Of a stretch of 64,000 nt of DNA, positions 35,347 through 45,903 are shown in pieces (the stretch's first letter is position 1; each line of letters starts with the position of its first letter). Origin of the DNA: Symmetrospora coprosmae (taxonomy: Eukaryota; Basidiomycota; Cystobasidiomycetes; Symmetrosporaceae). The position numbers and the translations under genes are program-made. The stretch covers positions 62,001 through 126,000 of the forward strand of contig VUYT01000017.1 in the NCBI GenBank assembly GCA_008802785.1, given 5' to 3'. Below the pieces are notes generated by a model. That model saw nothing but the letters and a program-made list of their open reading frames with translations. It did no database searches and was not told the origin of the DNA.

Positions 35347-35918
35347 CTTGGTCGAGTGTAGCAGATGGGAGGAAGATGGAGGGAGAAGAACAGGACAGCT
35401 ACCAGAGCTTGTGAGAAGTGTCTAAAGAGTGAATTGGGAGTGGTGGGAAGGAAGGAAAGGAGCAGAGAAGCGATGCGATGCGATGCGAATTGAGACGATC
35501 GCGGTCGCAGTGGCAGTGGCAGTCGCAGCTTGGCGCGTGTCCCTCCTCCTCTCCGTCTCCGCACCGGGTTGTCCCCTTCCCCGTCGCCCTTCACGACGCG
35601 TCGTCAGGGTGACACATTTCCGCCACAAAGACGCGTCTGGAGCTTGGGCCTCTCCGATGGACGGAATCCCGCAAGGGAGAAGACGGAGACGGAGACGGAG
35701 ACGGAGACGGAGACGGAGACGGAGACGGAGACGGAGACGGAGAAAGGGGAGTGACGCAAGATGATGATCTCGGTGACGTCGATCCATGGGGTCCGTCTCC
35801 CTCGAGGTCAAATGGGTCATGCCCTGGGTCTCGTCGCCTCTTGCCTTCGCTCAAACCACTTCTGCAGTTCCCCATCACTCCAACGACTCAGTCCACTACC
35901 ACACCCAACCCAGGCAAC
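35347..35918. promoter_or_regulatory. Divergent intergenic region with a GGAGAC minisatellite
   Basis: About 570 nt between the cupredoxin gene and the KGG-repeat gene, which read outward. It holds the six-base minisatellite annotated at 35683-35744 and shorter GCAGT/GATGC repeats around 35470-35525. No gene is supported here. Confidence 0.45.
35683..35744. repeat. GGAGAC minisatellite
   Basis: About ten uninterrupted copies of the hexamer GGAGAC. It is fully purine on the plus strand except for one C per unit, so it has marked strand asymmetry. It lies in the shared upstream region of two divergent genes. Confidence 0.9.
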
Positions 35919-36649
35919 ATGTCCGACATCCCCGAGAATGTGCCCACCAAGTCCGACGGGACGCGTGCGTGGAGGACGACCCCCTCAACGGAGGTTGGCA
36001 GGACGGTCGCTGATCCCTGCCACATCGCCCTGTTGCAGCCGACATGAGGTACAAGGCCGCCAAAGAGTTTGTCGAGGGCGAAGAGCAGACCGCAGACGAG
36101 CCAAAGCAGGTCGACCAGTCTTCCTCATCGTCGTCGTCCGAGGAGGTGCACCTCCGAAAGGACGGTGAGCCTGACCAGGTGAGCCGCCGTCATCATTAGC
36201 ATATAGCATATAGAGAGAGTAGAGATCGAATATGGTCCCCATGCTTGCATCAGCGCTACTCATCGAGCCACGGCTTTTGCGCCGACCACGAGCGCGCTTC
36301 GGAGGAGGGCAAGAAGGGCGGCAGGACCCAGCCTGGTGAGAGCGGCGCCCGCTCAATCAGCCCACGCATTTTGCTGACTTCCTTGTACCCTGTCTTCGCA
36401 GACCACGTCTACAAGCCGTCCGAGCACGACGGCCTCCGAGAGGACGGCCAGCCCGACAAGCGTCTCTCGTCCGAGCACGGTTTCGGCGCTGACCGAGGTG
36501 GGTACTCAACGCCCTTGCATGACGCATGCTTCTTGAACGTTTCGCTGATCTTTCGCATTCGTTCCTTGACTCGCATAACAGAGCGAGCTTCCGAGATGGG
36601 CAAGATTGGTGGTTCCCACAACGCCAAGGACTCCGAGTCCGACGAGTGA
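35919..36649 (+). CDS. Small hydrophilic KGG-repeat stress protein
   Basis: Exons 35919-35964, 36039-36178, 36254-36335, 36402-36497 and 36582-36649 give 143 residues. The protein is highly charged and Gly-rich, with two imperfect modules: SSSHGFCADHERASEEGKKG and SSEHGFGADR followed by ERASEMGKIGGSHN. The '(R)ASE.GKxGG' unit is the KGG motif of bacterial and fungal general-stress/conidiation proteins (Con-10 like). No signal peptide or membrane segment is visible, so it is likely cytosolic and disordered. Each module falls in its own exon. Role in stress or sporulation is inferred from the motif only. Confidence 0.75.
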
Positions 36650-37269
36650 CCTCGCCGTCCCCTAAAAAACACCCAAGACGCGACATTAGTCAGAGCCAAC
36701 CGCGCCTTGGCTTGGCTTTGGCTTGAACCGTCATTGTAGCCATAGCCTGCCCTCCTGCTCATCGTCGTTCGCTTTCGATGATTCGGCCGCAAAGAATCGG
36801 GACGAAGACAAGGGATCACCTCCCCTGTTCAAGCCCAGAGCGACTAAATGCACCATCACATCTGACGTCCCGGGAATTCCTTCTGAGCTAACTCTTGCTA
36901 GTGCACGCACTTTGACGGGCCTGCCCCTGAACCAGTCAATCTTCTAGCTGCTCCACTCTGAAGTCCCTTTCGTCGCCCACCTCCGCTCGGCCTCTGAGGT
37001 CCACCGAACCGGTTGCCTTGCCATCGAAAGAACGCATCGCCTCGCCGAACCAGAAGCGCTCCTCCTTCCGCTTGCACTGCATCTACCAGTGCCTCTCGAC
37101 CCTTTGACTGGGCGGACCAGGGCCGACCGCTTAACTGACAATGGATTTGCAGCTGAAAGGGATCTCAGCTATGCCGGCTCACGCAAATGGCCAGTTCTAC
37201 AACAGCCTGGCGGCTAGCTCTGTCCTTCTTCCATCAATACAGCTTCACACTCTCAATCAGCTCTCTCGA
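36650..37269. other. Intergenic region before the secreted paralogue pair
   Basis: About 620 nt. It contains a short GCTTTGGCTTGG-like direct repeat near 36708-36725 and no supportable gene. An in-frame ATG at 37141 precedes the signal peptide of the next gene, but the closer ATG fits a secretion signal better. Confidence 0.4.
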
Positions 37270-38417
37270 ATGATGATCCGCTCACTCCCATGCTGGCTGG
37301 CCCTGGCATCTACCGCTGTCCTTGCCGCCTCCGCGAACTACACCGTCAGTCTCGGCGAACGCCACGCCGCATTCCCCGAGACGCCTGGAGCGGCATTATA
37401 TACGAAACGGTGCGCCGGCCCGGGATGCGCAGCCTACCCTGTCGACTTGAGCAGTAGCGCTCCGTTTGTGCGATTTGTGCTCAAGGCGACCGAGGCCGAC
37501 GGTGGCCGAGGGGCTCAAGGGCAACCCACTTATGCTGACTATCAACAACTGGTGAGCGCGCTGCATCTACCTGTCTTGCACTTGGCTGACTGTTGTTTCG
37601 TACCGGGGCCTTCGCGGCAGTCAAACAGACAAGAAGCTCGGCACCGTTGACACTGGGCTCCGCTATCGCAACGGAAAGAGTGCGTGGAGCAGCTCTCTTG
37701 AGTAGACGAAATGTTCGATGCTCACCATCTCTATACGACCGCGACCTGTCTCCCTACACGATGACAGACATACCGAATGGCAGCACGACCTACGTGCAGC
37801 AGTGCCAGTCGTTCCTGCTCAGGGAGATCCATGGGACGGGCGAAGCGCAGACATTTGCGATTGGTGTATCGAATCCTACGGTCTTTCAGGGTTGGCACCT
37901 CGTGGACGGGTGAGCAGCTAGGCTTGCCTAGCGCCAAGGTAAGCAGCGCCTGACGTAACGTCTCCTTCCATGCGACAGCACACCTCAGTTCAAGTGGCTC
38001 GGTAAGTGCGGCTATGTTGCGCCCGTTCCTAGCACTAGAGATCGTCCGCTGAGCATCTGCATGGCCCGATCTGCTCGCCATAGACCCGCTGTTCACGCCC
38101 GAGCAGCGCTTCACGCTCGAGTGCGGAAGGACGCGCGAGAAGGGCGAGGCGAGCAAGTATCTAGCCGAATCCTGCAAGATACGAATGGCCACCGGCAAGT
38201 GCTTGGGCACCGAACCGATAGGACCCAATGCGGAGCACGGGTTTGTCGGTACGGGCGACTGTACTGCCGATCCCGTTGTCATGCTCTGGAATATCCGTAA
38301 GTCCGAATGAGTATGCCAAGCCCTCATGATCGCTGACGGCTTTTGATCCCTATCTCAGTCGACGTCTCTTCCGAGTTCACCAGTCAGCCCACTTACACGT
38401 ATCCATACAGCCCGTAA
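37270..38417 (+). CDS. Predicted secreted protein, paralogue 1 (reading frame shifts in exon 1)
   Basis: Exon-like blocks 37270-37551, 37621-37679, 37768-37909, 37979-38001, 38084-38296 and 38359-38417 align one to one with the neighbour at 38896, except that exons 3 and 4 of the neighbour are fused here. The start MMIRSLPCWLALASTAVLAA is a signal peptide. Then come KRCAGPGCAAYPVDLSSSAP, CQSFLLREIHGTGEAQTF, AIGVSNPTVFQGWHLVDG, FTPEQRFTLECGRTREKGEA and FTSQPTYTYPYSP. The summed length is one nucleotide over a whole number of codons, and the frame changes inside exon 1 between about 37500 and 37525 relative to the intact paralogue. This is either a real lesion or a sequence error. I do not recognise the family. 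Confidence 0.6.
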
Positions 38418-38895
38418 ATGGTTCGAGGTTGCGCATGCACACTAAGAAAGAGGCGTTAGGCTAGTCCAGTTGGCCATCGTTTTGGTAGTATGCGGTGTTC
38501 GGTTGTGCGGACTTCCTTCTGCCACGGCATCAGGATTCGACTGATGTTGTTACTTTGCGGGACATCTAAGCAAGCCTACATCCGAATCAACCAACCCAGC
38601 TGGGGGCCTAGATCTGCCTGATAACGATGCGCGTTGACATCTCCGACGTCCCTTTGTGAGACGGCCCGTTGCCGCAGCTTCAAGCTTGAAGGGTCGACGA
38701 AAGGGCGCTTCTCAGGGTGTCAGGCTCCAAGCCTGACTGCTGCACGCTGTGCAGGCCTGATCTGAGCCGATGCCATGCATCGTCTGGCTTCAACCTGCAG
38801 ACTCTCTCTCAGCTCCGTACTAATACTGACCGGTTTCTCAGCTTGTCTCACGAGCTGCGTCCTATAATCCACCACCTCACGAACATCTGCAAGAC
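38418..38895. promoter_or_regulatory. Intergenic region between the two secreted paralogues
   Basis: About 480 nt with no coding signal. It presumably includes the terminator of the first gene and the promoter of the second. Confidence 0.4.
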
Positions 38896-40233
38896 ATGTA
38901 TGTCAATATGCGACGCAAGCTTGCTCTAGCGTTGAGCGTCTCTACCATCGTATCAGCCAACTACACGCAAGAGCTCGACGCGCGCAGCCCTTCCTTCATC
39001 GACCCGCTCCTTATGGGCCCGCGCGTCAAACGGTGTGCCGGTGCTGGATGCGCAGCCTATCCTCTCGACCTTAGCACAAGCCTTCCTTTCGTCAGATTCG
39101 TCCTCAATGGGACCGAGGCGGATGGTGATGGACCGTTGAAAGGGACCAACCGTATGCTGACTATGTTCAATTGGTCAGTAATGGTCTGAAGGCGTTGCCC
39201 AACGGCGGATGCCAGCTGATATATCGCTGGCATTTTCCTCGCATCTCACAGCGAGAACGACAGTCAGCTAGGCACGGATGTGAAGGGCATTTACTTCCGT
39301 ACCGACAAGAGTGTGTGATACGAGTGGCAGCAGCTCTCCTAAGAAGGCTGACGTTGATGCTCTCATGCCAGATCTGCCTCAGATGCCTGACTACGTACGG
39401 CAGTGTCAGTCTTTCCTGCTCAAAGAACTGGTGAGCGTGTGCACTAACTTTACGCGATCAGCCGAGTAATTGAGAAGACAACACCCAATAATCAACAGCC
39501 TGGATTCGGGAACCGCCAGACGTTTGCCATTGGTGTCTCCAATCCAACCGTGCCTTGGGGCTGGACGATGTGGGCGAGGTGAGCGGCTCGTTCACAGTCG
39601 CTACGCGGGTGCATGCAAGAATTGGATGAGCACTCACCATTCTTATCCTTATTCGCGCTTGCCGTTTCATATACGCAGTGAGGAAAAAACCGTTCCCTAC
39701 TTTGGATGGCTCGGTGAGGGCTGACTGGCTTCCCCAAAGATCCGCCTCGATGAGAGCATGCGAGAGATATGTCACACCGGCTAACACGCTTCGCGCTCCA
39801 TCAGATCCTCTCTGGACACCAGCTCAGCGCTTCAGACTGGACTGCAAGAAGCCCCGTCAGAAAGGGCAGGCATCGGACTACCTCGCGAAGGAGTGCCAAA
39901 TTATAGCCACCTATCCGACATCGCCCGAACAGCAGCTTTGCCTCAGGACTAGTGACAATCCACCCGAGTCAATTGAAGGAGGTATCCAGAGAGGGCGATG
40001 TGACGAGCTTGCCGAAAGCTTCTGGAACATTCGTAAGTGGCCGCGAACACCGGTAGCCGTTTGGGCAGGTGAAATGACTGACGGGCGGGTCGTATATGCC
40101 CTCATGATTCTCAGTGGACGTTTCCAAAGAGTTCGTTGAGCAGCCGACCTATACTTATCCTACTTCCACTTCCGAGCCTGCCGCGACCCGACATGTAAGG
40201 CGAAGCTGCGTTTTGGCTTGTAGCGGAGAATAG
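38896..40233 (+). CDS. Predicted secreted protein, paralogue 2 (intact)
   Basis: Seven exons (38896-39173, 39252-39310, 39372-39430, 39499-39578, 39679-39713, 39805-40032, 40115-40233) give 285 residues in one consistent frame. The signal peptide is MRRKLALALSVSTIVSA (a start at either 38896 or 38908). The mature protein reads KRCAGAGCAAYPLDLSTSLP, SQLGTDVKGIYFRTDK, CQSFLLKELPGFGNRQTFAI, GVSNPTVPWGWTMW, LWTPAQRFRLDCKKPRQKGQ and FVEQPTYTYPTST. Several conserved Cys suggest disulfides. Introns fall at the same places as in the upstream paralogue, so the pair arose by tandem duplication. It is probably a cell-surface or effector-like protein. No known domain was recognised. Confidence 0.72.
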
Positions 40234-40480
40234 GCTGGTCCTGCCCGCCTACTGCGATACTTGCTGTCTGTCTCAACCCATACTGATAGCTTCTTGCAAG
40301 GGCTGCGCGAGTAGGCTGAATTGCATGCATTCGGACTGTGTTTGCTGACGGCTACATATTACGGCGTCTCTCGCCTGCTCAGATCGTAGTTATAGAAAGG
40401 TTGGGAGGTCCGGATCGGCGAGTTGCTGGCAGTTCGGAGCTGCACCTTGCCTGCACAGCCGGTCCCAGGGGCGTGGCCCT

Positions 40481-40847
40481 CTACTGCTTTGCTCTTGCGT
40501 GCTCCTGTGCCGCAGCGTGCCAGTTCTGCTTGTCGATAGCGTGCTGTGTCGAGACCCGCTCTATCGAGTTCGTCTGGTTGTATGTCCGGTCGCTCTTGGA
40601 TGCGCTGCAAAACAAGTCGAAAAAGTGAATCAGCCCGATCCGCCAATACGTGAGCAGGGCTGGAGATTTAACGAACGAGCGATGGAGAACCTCCGAGACG
40701 GGCGCGCGTCGCTCAGGATCCGCCTTGAAGACAGACTTGATCTTATCCTGTCGCGACGGAAAAAAGGCCGAGTCAGCATGTGCTCCAGGACCCCGAGCAC
40801 GAGCGCGATGACCTGGCCGCGACGCGTTCACGCACCATGAAAGGCAT
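40481..40847 (-). CDS. Small unknown protein (92 residues)
   Basis: Exons 40847-40836 (MPFM) and 40747-40481 join in phase across a gtgcgt...gacag intron. The sequence reads DKIKSVFKADPERRAPVSEV, LHRSFVKSPALLTYWRIGLI and HFFDLFCSASKSDRTYNQTN, ending AAAQEHARAKQ. It looks coding: balanced composition, one moderately hydrophobic segment and no low complexity. I cannot assign a family. It could be a small mitochondrial or nuclear factor. The tiny first exon matches the style of several other genes here. Confidence 0.5.
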
Positions 40848-41203
40848 CTTGATAACGTGTGTTCGCGTGTGCTTGGGTACTGGTGTGTATGTGCGTGCGG
40901 CGGAGCTGTGGGAAGGGAGGAAAGGAAAGACGCTCGGGCGATGACGTTGCCGGAGACGCCTCGGGGGATCTCCGATTATTTGCCACTCTGACACATCCCC
41001 GTGTTGCGAGGAGAGCAGAAAGCCGTCAGCCTGAGCTCGCAATATAGCCTCGATAGAGCGCACGAGGGCTTGGACCGCAGACTGAGCTCGTCGCTGTCCG
41101 CTGGGCCGTAGAACTGCGCCCGAGATTCGGTGCCTGCGCCGGGCAAGGTTCGGTCCTTCGGTCATCGAGCCGCTTCGATAGACGCACAAACGCAAGACAC
41201 GCG
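40848..41203. promoter_or_regulatory. Divergent region upstream of the HIT gene
   Basis: About 355 nt between divergent starts. No repeat or additional gene was seen. Confidence 0.4.
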
Positions 41204-41913
41204 ATGTCGTTGGGTGCATCCTCTAGCAGTCGCCTCCTCAAGTTCTCGACCTTTGATGTCACTCGCCAGGTCTTCTTCCGCTCTGCACTCTCGATGGGCA
41301 TTGTGAACCTCAAGCCCATTGTGGACAACCGTGCGCGTCTGCTCAGCGTCGTGACAGCAAGAGGCGTACACAAGCGTGCTGAATACCAGAATAGACGTCC
41401 TCGTCGTCCCGCAGCGCCTTGCTCCACGCCTGGCAGACCTCACACCTGAAGAGGTCACGGATCTCTTCCTCTCTGTTCAAACGATTGGTAGAACCATCGA
41501 GCAGGCAACGAAAGCGCAGAGCCTCACTGTTGCATGTCAGGTGAGGGCGATCCGCTAGCATGCGATGGGGTTGGCATCATCTCCTCCGCCTTACCGCTCA
41601 ACCGCTGAGCATGGCCGAGCTTCTCTCCGCTCCACTCGCTCACCAGGACGGCGTACATGCCGGGCAAAGCGTCCCTCACGTTCACGTTCACATCCTCCCG
41701 CGTCGACCTGGTGATTTCGAGCCCGTCGACAAGGTGTACGACGCCCTCGAGACGGTCGACATCTCGGCAGATCACGCAAAGCAAGCGGGAGAGCAGAGTG
41801 CATCGGGCGGCAATCGCGTAAAGATGGACAGCGAGCGGAAGCCGCGCTCAGCGGAGGAGATGCACAAAGAGGCTGCCTGGCTGGCGGCGCTCTTTCCGGA
41901 CAACCAGCCATGA
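41204..41913 (+). CDS. HNT2: HIT-family dinucleoside polyphosphate hydrolase (Fhit/Hnt2 type)
   Basis: Exons 41204-41330, 41395-41540 and 41647-41913 give 179 residues. RQVFFRSALSMGIVNLKPIV aligns with human FHIT 'VVFLKTELSFALVNRKPVV'. It is followed by DNHVLVVPQRLAPRLADLTP (the acceptor at 41394 restores the invariant HVLV), GRTIEQATKAQSLTVACQDG and the histidine triad HVHVHILPRRPGDF. FHIT-like enzymes cleave Ap3A to AMP and ADP. The C-terminal extension is longer than in yeast, ending AAWLAALFPDNQP. The frame is intact. Confidence 0.88.
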
Positions 41914-42138
41914 AAGAGTCAGGGACGTTCATCGGTTGTGAAGGCTGCGCGCTCTGATAGTGCCCGGAATCGGCTAGCAGATACATGGTCGCTCTTTGTG
42001 CTACTTGATGACAACAACATCGTCTGAAAGCGAATTACGGCAGATGCTCTGCCACAGTACATGCGAAGAGGAGCCCTGGAGCAACGAGACATCATTTCGT
42101 GGCCGCGACGGCCTTGCGTCACCGTGAGCGACGCTCGC

Positions 42139-45119
42139 TCATAAGCTGCCCGACGCGCTGTCCAGCTGCCTCAATCTCCGCTGCACGTCTTCGTGAAATG
42201 CGAGCCGTCTCTGCTTTGGAGTTTGCGCATCGGTATCGTTAACCTCGGGGCCGCCCATCTCGTCTCGATGACCATGCTCGTGGAGCGCATCCAGCTCTGC
42301 CGGGCCATCTGGCTCGTTCGACCGGTCCTTGTAGTGATGCTCGCCGTGCGTAGATGCGTGCTGCTGGCTGAGAAGCGTGAGGAAGTGCCTGCGGGTATCC
42401 TGGTATTCGAACAACTGGAGGAGCGGGTCGAGCTGCACGGATTCCCACGCGCATCAGCACCAGCTACCAGACCCGTGTAGGCTGCACAATCCACCTTCGC
42501 CTCCAGCAGATCCCAAACGTCCCGGATGTCTGGCCGTGCATCACTGGCCGCGTCCTCCTCATCGCTCGAATCATGTCCGTAGTCAATATCGTCGTTGCGA
42601 TCTCGGCCCTCTCTGCGCGCCAAGATTCGACTATGCGGGCCATTGCTCCGCACGCCCATCCAGTACTCCCAGCACGCGAGTCGCTCCCTGTCGACGTTAC
42701 TCCTGCGCACGAGCACCTTTGCGACCCGAATGAAGTTGGCTCGAATGAGGTCGGCCTTGTGGTACTCGCGCTGCTCTGCCTGGCCGTCTCTCCCGCGCGG
42801 GATGCCGTGTGGGTGTGCAGAAGACCGGGGCGGTGGATCGTACCACGTCAGGAACGGGTTCGCGACCGAGAGATGCGTGGCGAGGATGGCTGCCAGCGGA
42901 TTGCTGACACCGTTGGATGCATTGTTGCTGCCTCCGTCAGTTGTCCGTGCAGGCAACTTGCTGGAAGAAGGGACGCGAGACACGCCTGGCGAGACGTCCG
43001 TGCCATGACTTTGCGGCGTCGTGTCCGGCAGCGCCATCTTCGCGATGGAACGGACGTCGACAGCGGGGCGATATCGCGTCCTTAATCCAAGAGTAGCGAT
43101 GTCAGCCTTGATCTACACCAAGGAATACGCATCTGCAGAAAATCCATCGGCGGGCTCACCGGATCCACAGCCTGCGCCTGACAAAGAAGCGGAAGCGGGG
43201 CACGCCACGCCAGAACTTGCTGCCGAAGCGGGTCGAATAGCTAAAGCCCTGGCAGTCGACGTCGGAGCTCATGTTGACCATCCACTCGGTGTGATGCCAA
43301 TGCCAGGCAGGCGTGGGGAGAGGATGATTGGTGATGTCGCTGCGGGATCACATAATGCTGCATGAGCCGCATTTCCAGTGCACGGCCAGGTTGCTTTCAC
43401 CCACTAGGGACAGGCTATGATTCTCCCCGTGCTTTACAGAACAGCACCAAGAACGTCAGCTAGAAGCTCGAAATTGCGGCACGCACACGCGGAATAAGCA
43501 ACGTCCGCGCACCTCATGTCCATCTTTGTCCACTTTGGCGGATCGTTCGGCAGCAAGGCATTTGCACCGTACCTGGATCCGAGCAGGAAAATGCCACGCT
43601 GGTTCTCCCACAGCCGCTCCATGACCCACTCCTCTCCCATGTTATTTCGGATCTCCTGCTGGCCGTATCCAGCTTGCGCGAGGCTGCTAAGCATGAGGTC
43701 GGCAGCCTCCTCGGACCGCTCGAGCCGCTTCCTGCGGAGGTCCTGCTTCCTGCGGCGGAGCGCCTTGCTGCGCTCTTTCCGCTTGCCCATCTCCTCGTTC
43801 TCGTGCTCCCCTCCTTCCTCGTTGAGGGCTCGGGGCGATCTGGGACCATGGTGTTCCTTAGCCACGTTGGCTGATCCCCGTCGATGGTGCTTAGGCCTGA
43901 AGGACAAATGCGTCCCTGACTTGCCGATGGTTGGCTCGCTGGACAGGCCGGGGACTACCAAGGATGGCAAGCGCCTTAAAGCGCTCCCGGCTCTCTCGGA
44001 GATACTCGCGGTGGAGTGGACTGAGCTGAAGGTCGAAGCGCGCTGCAGATGTTGACCACCTTCTGAGCTTTCTTCAGGAAGACCTGGCGACTCCGGCGGG
44101 CTTAGCAAGTCCCGCTCAACGGGGTGTGAAGGTGTCAAACCCGGCTGGCCGGATAGACTGCTTCGGCGGGAGCCACGCTGGCTCCGTGTCCCTGTTCGGA
44201 GCATGCTCTGAGAGTACAGCCGCGAGAGTTTCGCGTGAGGGTCGACGGTGTCTGACTGTTCCAGTGTCTCGGCTTGGTCGTGCTGTGCGGCGTCTCGGGG
44301 CGCGGGACTCTGGAGAGCTGGCTGGCGGCCGGCTCGGCTGCCATCTGTCGAGGACGTCGAAGTCATGGCTAGAGGGATTCCCTCTCCGCCGGCGGGAGGT
44401 AATGCCTCTGCAGACGCGCCCGGCAGGCTGCTCTCGTTTGTGGCGGTTAAGGACAGAGTGGTTGCGGACGCGGTGCTCGGGGTACGCAGATCGGTGTCGA
44501 GCGTCTCGCGGGAGGCGTTGGGTGCTAGCTCGACGTACGAGGCTGCGTCTGAAATGGCAGGGCTAGGCAAGCCGGCGTCATTGCTGTCGCCGTTGCGGGA
44601 CGACGAGGCTACTGGCAGGGCGAAGTCGGTCCGCTGGACGTCCTGCACAGCGGGTTCCTCATCTGCAGAGGAGTCGTCCAGCTCGTTCTCACCATCACCC
44701 TGCGCTCTGCTATGCCCGCTGTGCTTGCCCTTCCTGCTGCTGGCTTCGTTGCCTTCGCCATTGCCGTTGTCGCCACCGCGGCCAGTTCGCCGGCGCCGAC
44801 TCGCACCGGGCCGCTTTCGAATGGCGAGCTTGATAACGCCGTGGGGAGCAGGCGCACCATCCGGATCGCCATCATTTCCCTCATCGCTGCCGTCCAGCTG
44901 CTGGTCCTGTCCTCCTGTCCCGTTCGGATGACGCTTCAATCGCCTCGTGACGATGGCGCGTGCTCGCCGCCCGTGCTTCTCGGCGAGGAGAATCCCCTGC
45001 AGCTTTGACTGCAACTGGCTGTCCTCCTCGCCATCGCTGCTGCTATCGCTCTCTGCCCATGCGAGATCTGGATGCGCGGCTGACTGCTGCTTGACGGCGG
45101 CCTGGCGGACAATGTCCAT
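42139..45119 (-). CDS. Peroxin-type DysF-domain protein (Pex23/Pex29/TECPR-like)
   Basis: Exons 45119-43513, 43339-43160, 43080-42468 and 42432-42139 give 897 residues. The long N-terminal half is charged and disordered. The DysF N-part is WENQRGIFLLGSRYGANALL plus NDPPKWT. After the intron the DysF C-part reads PTPAWHWHHTEWMVNMSSDV, GFSYSTRFGSKFWRG and RRRLWIR. The last exons give ADLIRANFIRVAKVLVRRSN, VWDLLEAKVDCAAYTGLLDP and LLQLFEYQDTRRHFLTLLSQ, as in fungal peroxin-domain proteins. It probably acts at ER-peroxisome contact sites, or in sporulation as with Spo73. It was easy to miss as one gene because the exon at 43160-43339 is short. The intron at 42433-42467 is only 35 nt. Confidence 0.82.
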
Positions 45120-45230
45120 TTCCTGGCTGTGGTCAAAGGCAGAAGGGCCAAGCAGGGCAGGGTTCGCAGAGGACCAACACCATCCAACCCATCCACGCCA
45201 TCAGCTCGCTCGCACAGACATACCGCAACA

Positions 45231-45903
45231 ATGCCCCCATCAGCTGCGACGACGCTCCTTCGCGCCTCCCTGCCCGCGACCCGCGCAGCTCCCGGGCACA
45301 TCCCTTCGAATTTCAGCCTGCCCTGCAGGAAGCTTGTCGTAGAGTACTGCGAGACGTGGGGATCCTCGAGCGGGATGCGCAGTCTCATCCGTGGAGAATC
45401 GAGCAGGGAGGAAGGCGCAACCGTAGAGTCCAGGCTCAGCCAGTTTGCGAGGCGGAATCCGGGCGTCGAGTTCGTCCTCAAGCGTCGGCCATATCGCCAT
45501 CCCGTCGTCAGAGGGCTCTATCGTGGGTGCAGCGTGCCCGCGAACGGAAAGCGGGTGCGCGGCTGTCATACTGACTCTGTAGCGCTGCTGCCTGCAGTCA
45601 ACAACCGCGACAAGGTCATCTGCGTCCGCAACCTCGACCCGGCAGCCATCGCCGGCAAGATCCAGCTCCTCCTCGACTCGAGCGGGGAGAAGCTGCGTCT
45701 GGAGAAAGGTCACCCAGTCAAGAGCACTACAGAGAGCGTACGAGGTGGGTGGTCCGACCACTCGATTACGTTGCTCCTGAGGGAGATGTGCCGGGAGCGG
45801 CCGATAGAAACTGACGAGACTGCCACGGCGCAATGTTCCGACAGGCATCTATTCACCCTTCCACACGCCTTACAAGGGGGAGAATCTCGGTCGGCTGCGG
45901 TAA
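45231..45903 (+). CDS. MRPL51: Mitochondrial ribosomal protein mL43 (MRPL51, L51/S25/CI-B8 fold)
   Basis: Exons 45231-45522, 45598-45744 and 45845-45903 give 165 residues. A basic mitochondrial leader is followed by LVVEYCETWGSSSGMRSLIR, the mL43 signature. Then come FARRNPGVEFVLKRRPYRHP, LNNRDKVICVRNLDPAAIAG and KSTTESVRGIYSPFHTPYKG. The final exon was found by the required continuation 'SVRG|IYSPFH'; reading through the donor would give an unrelated tail. It is a thioredoxin-like protein of the large mitoribosomal subunit. It is divergent from the DysF gene. Confidence 0.88.

Noticed and set aside
43021-43365. 114-codon plus-strand frame
   Set aside because: It lies antisense over the DysF-domain exon (43160-43339) and the start of the next exon; the minus-strand reading is clearly conserved.
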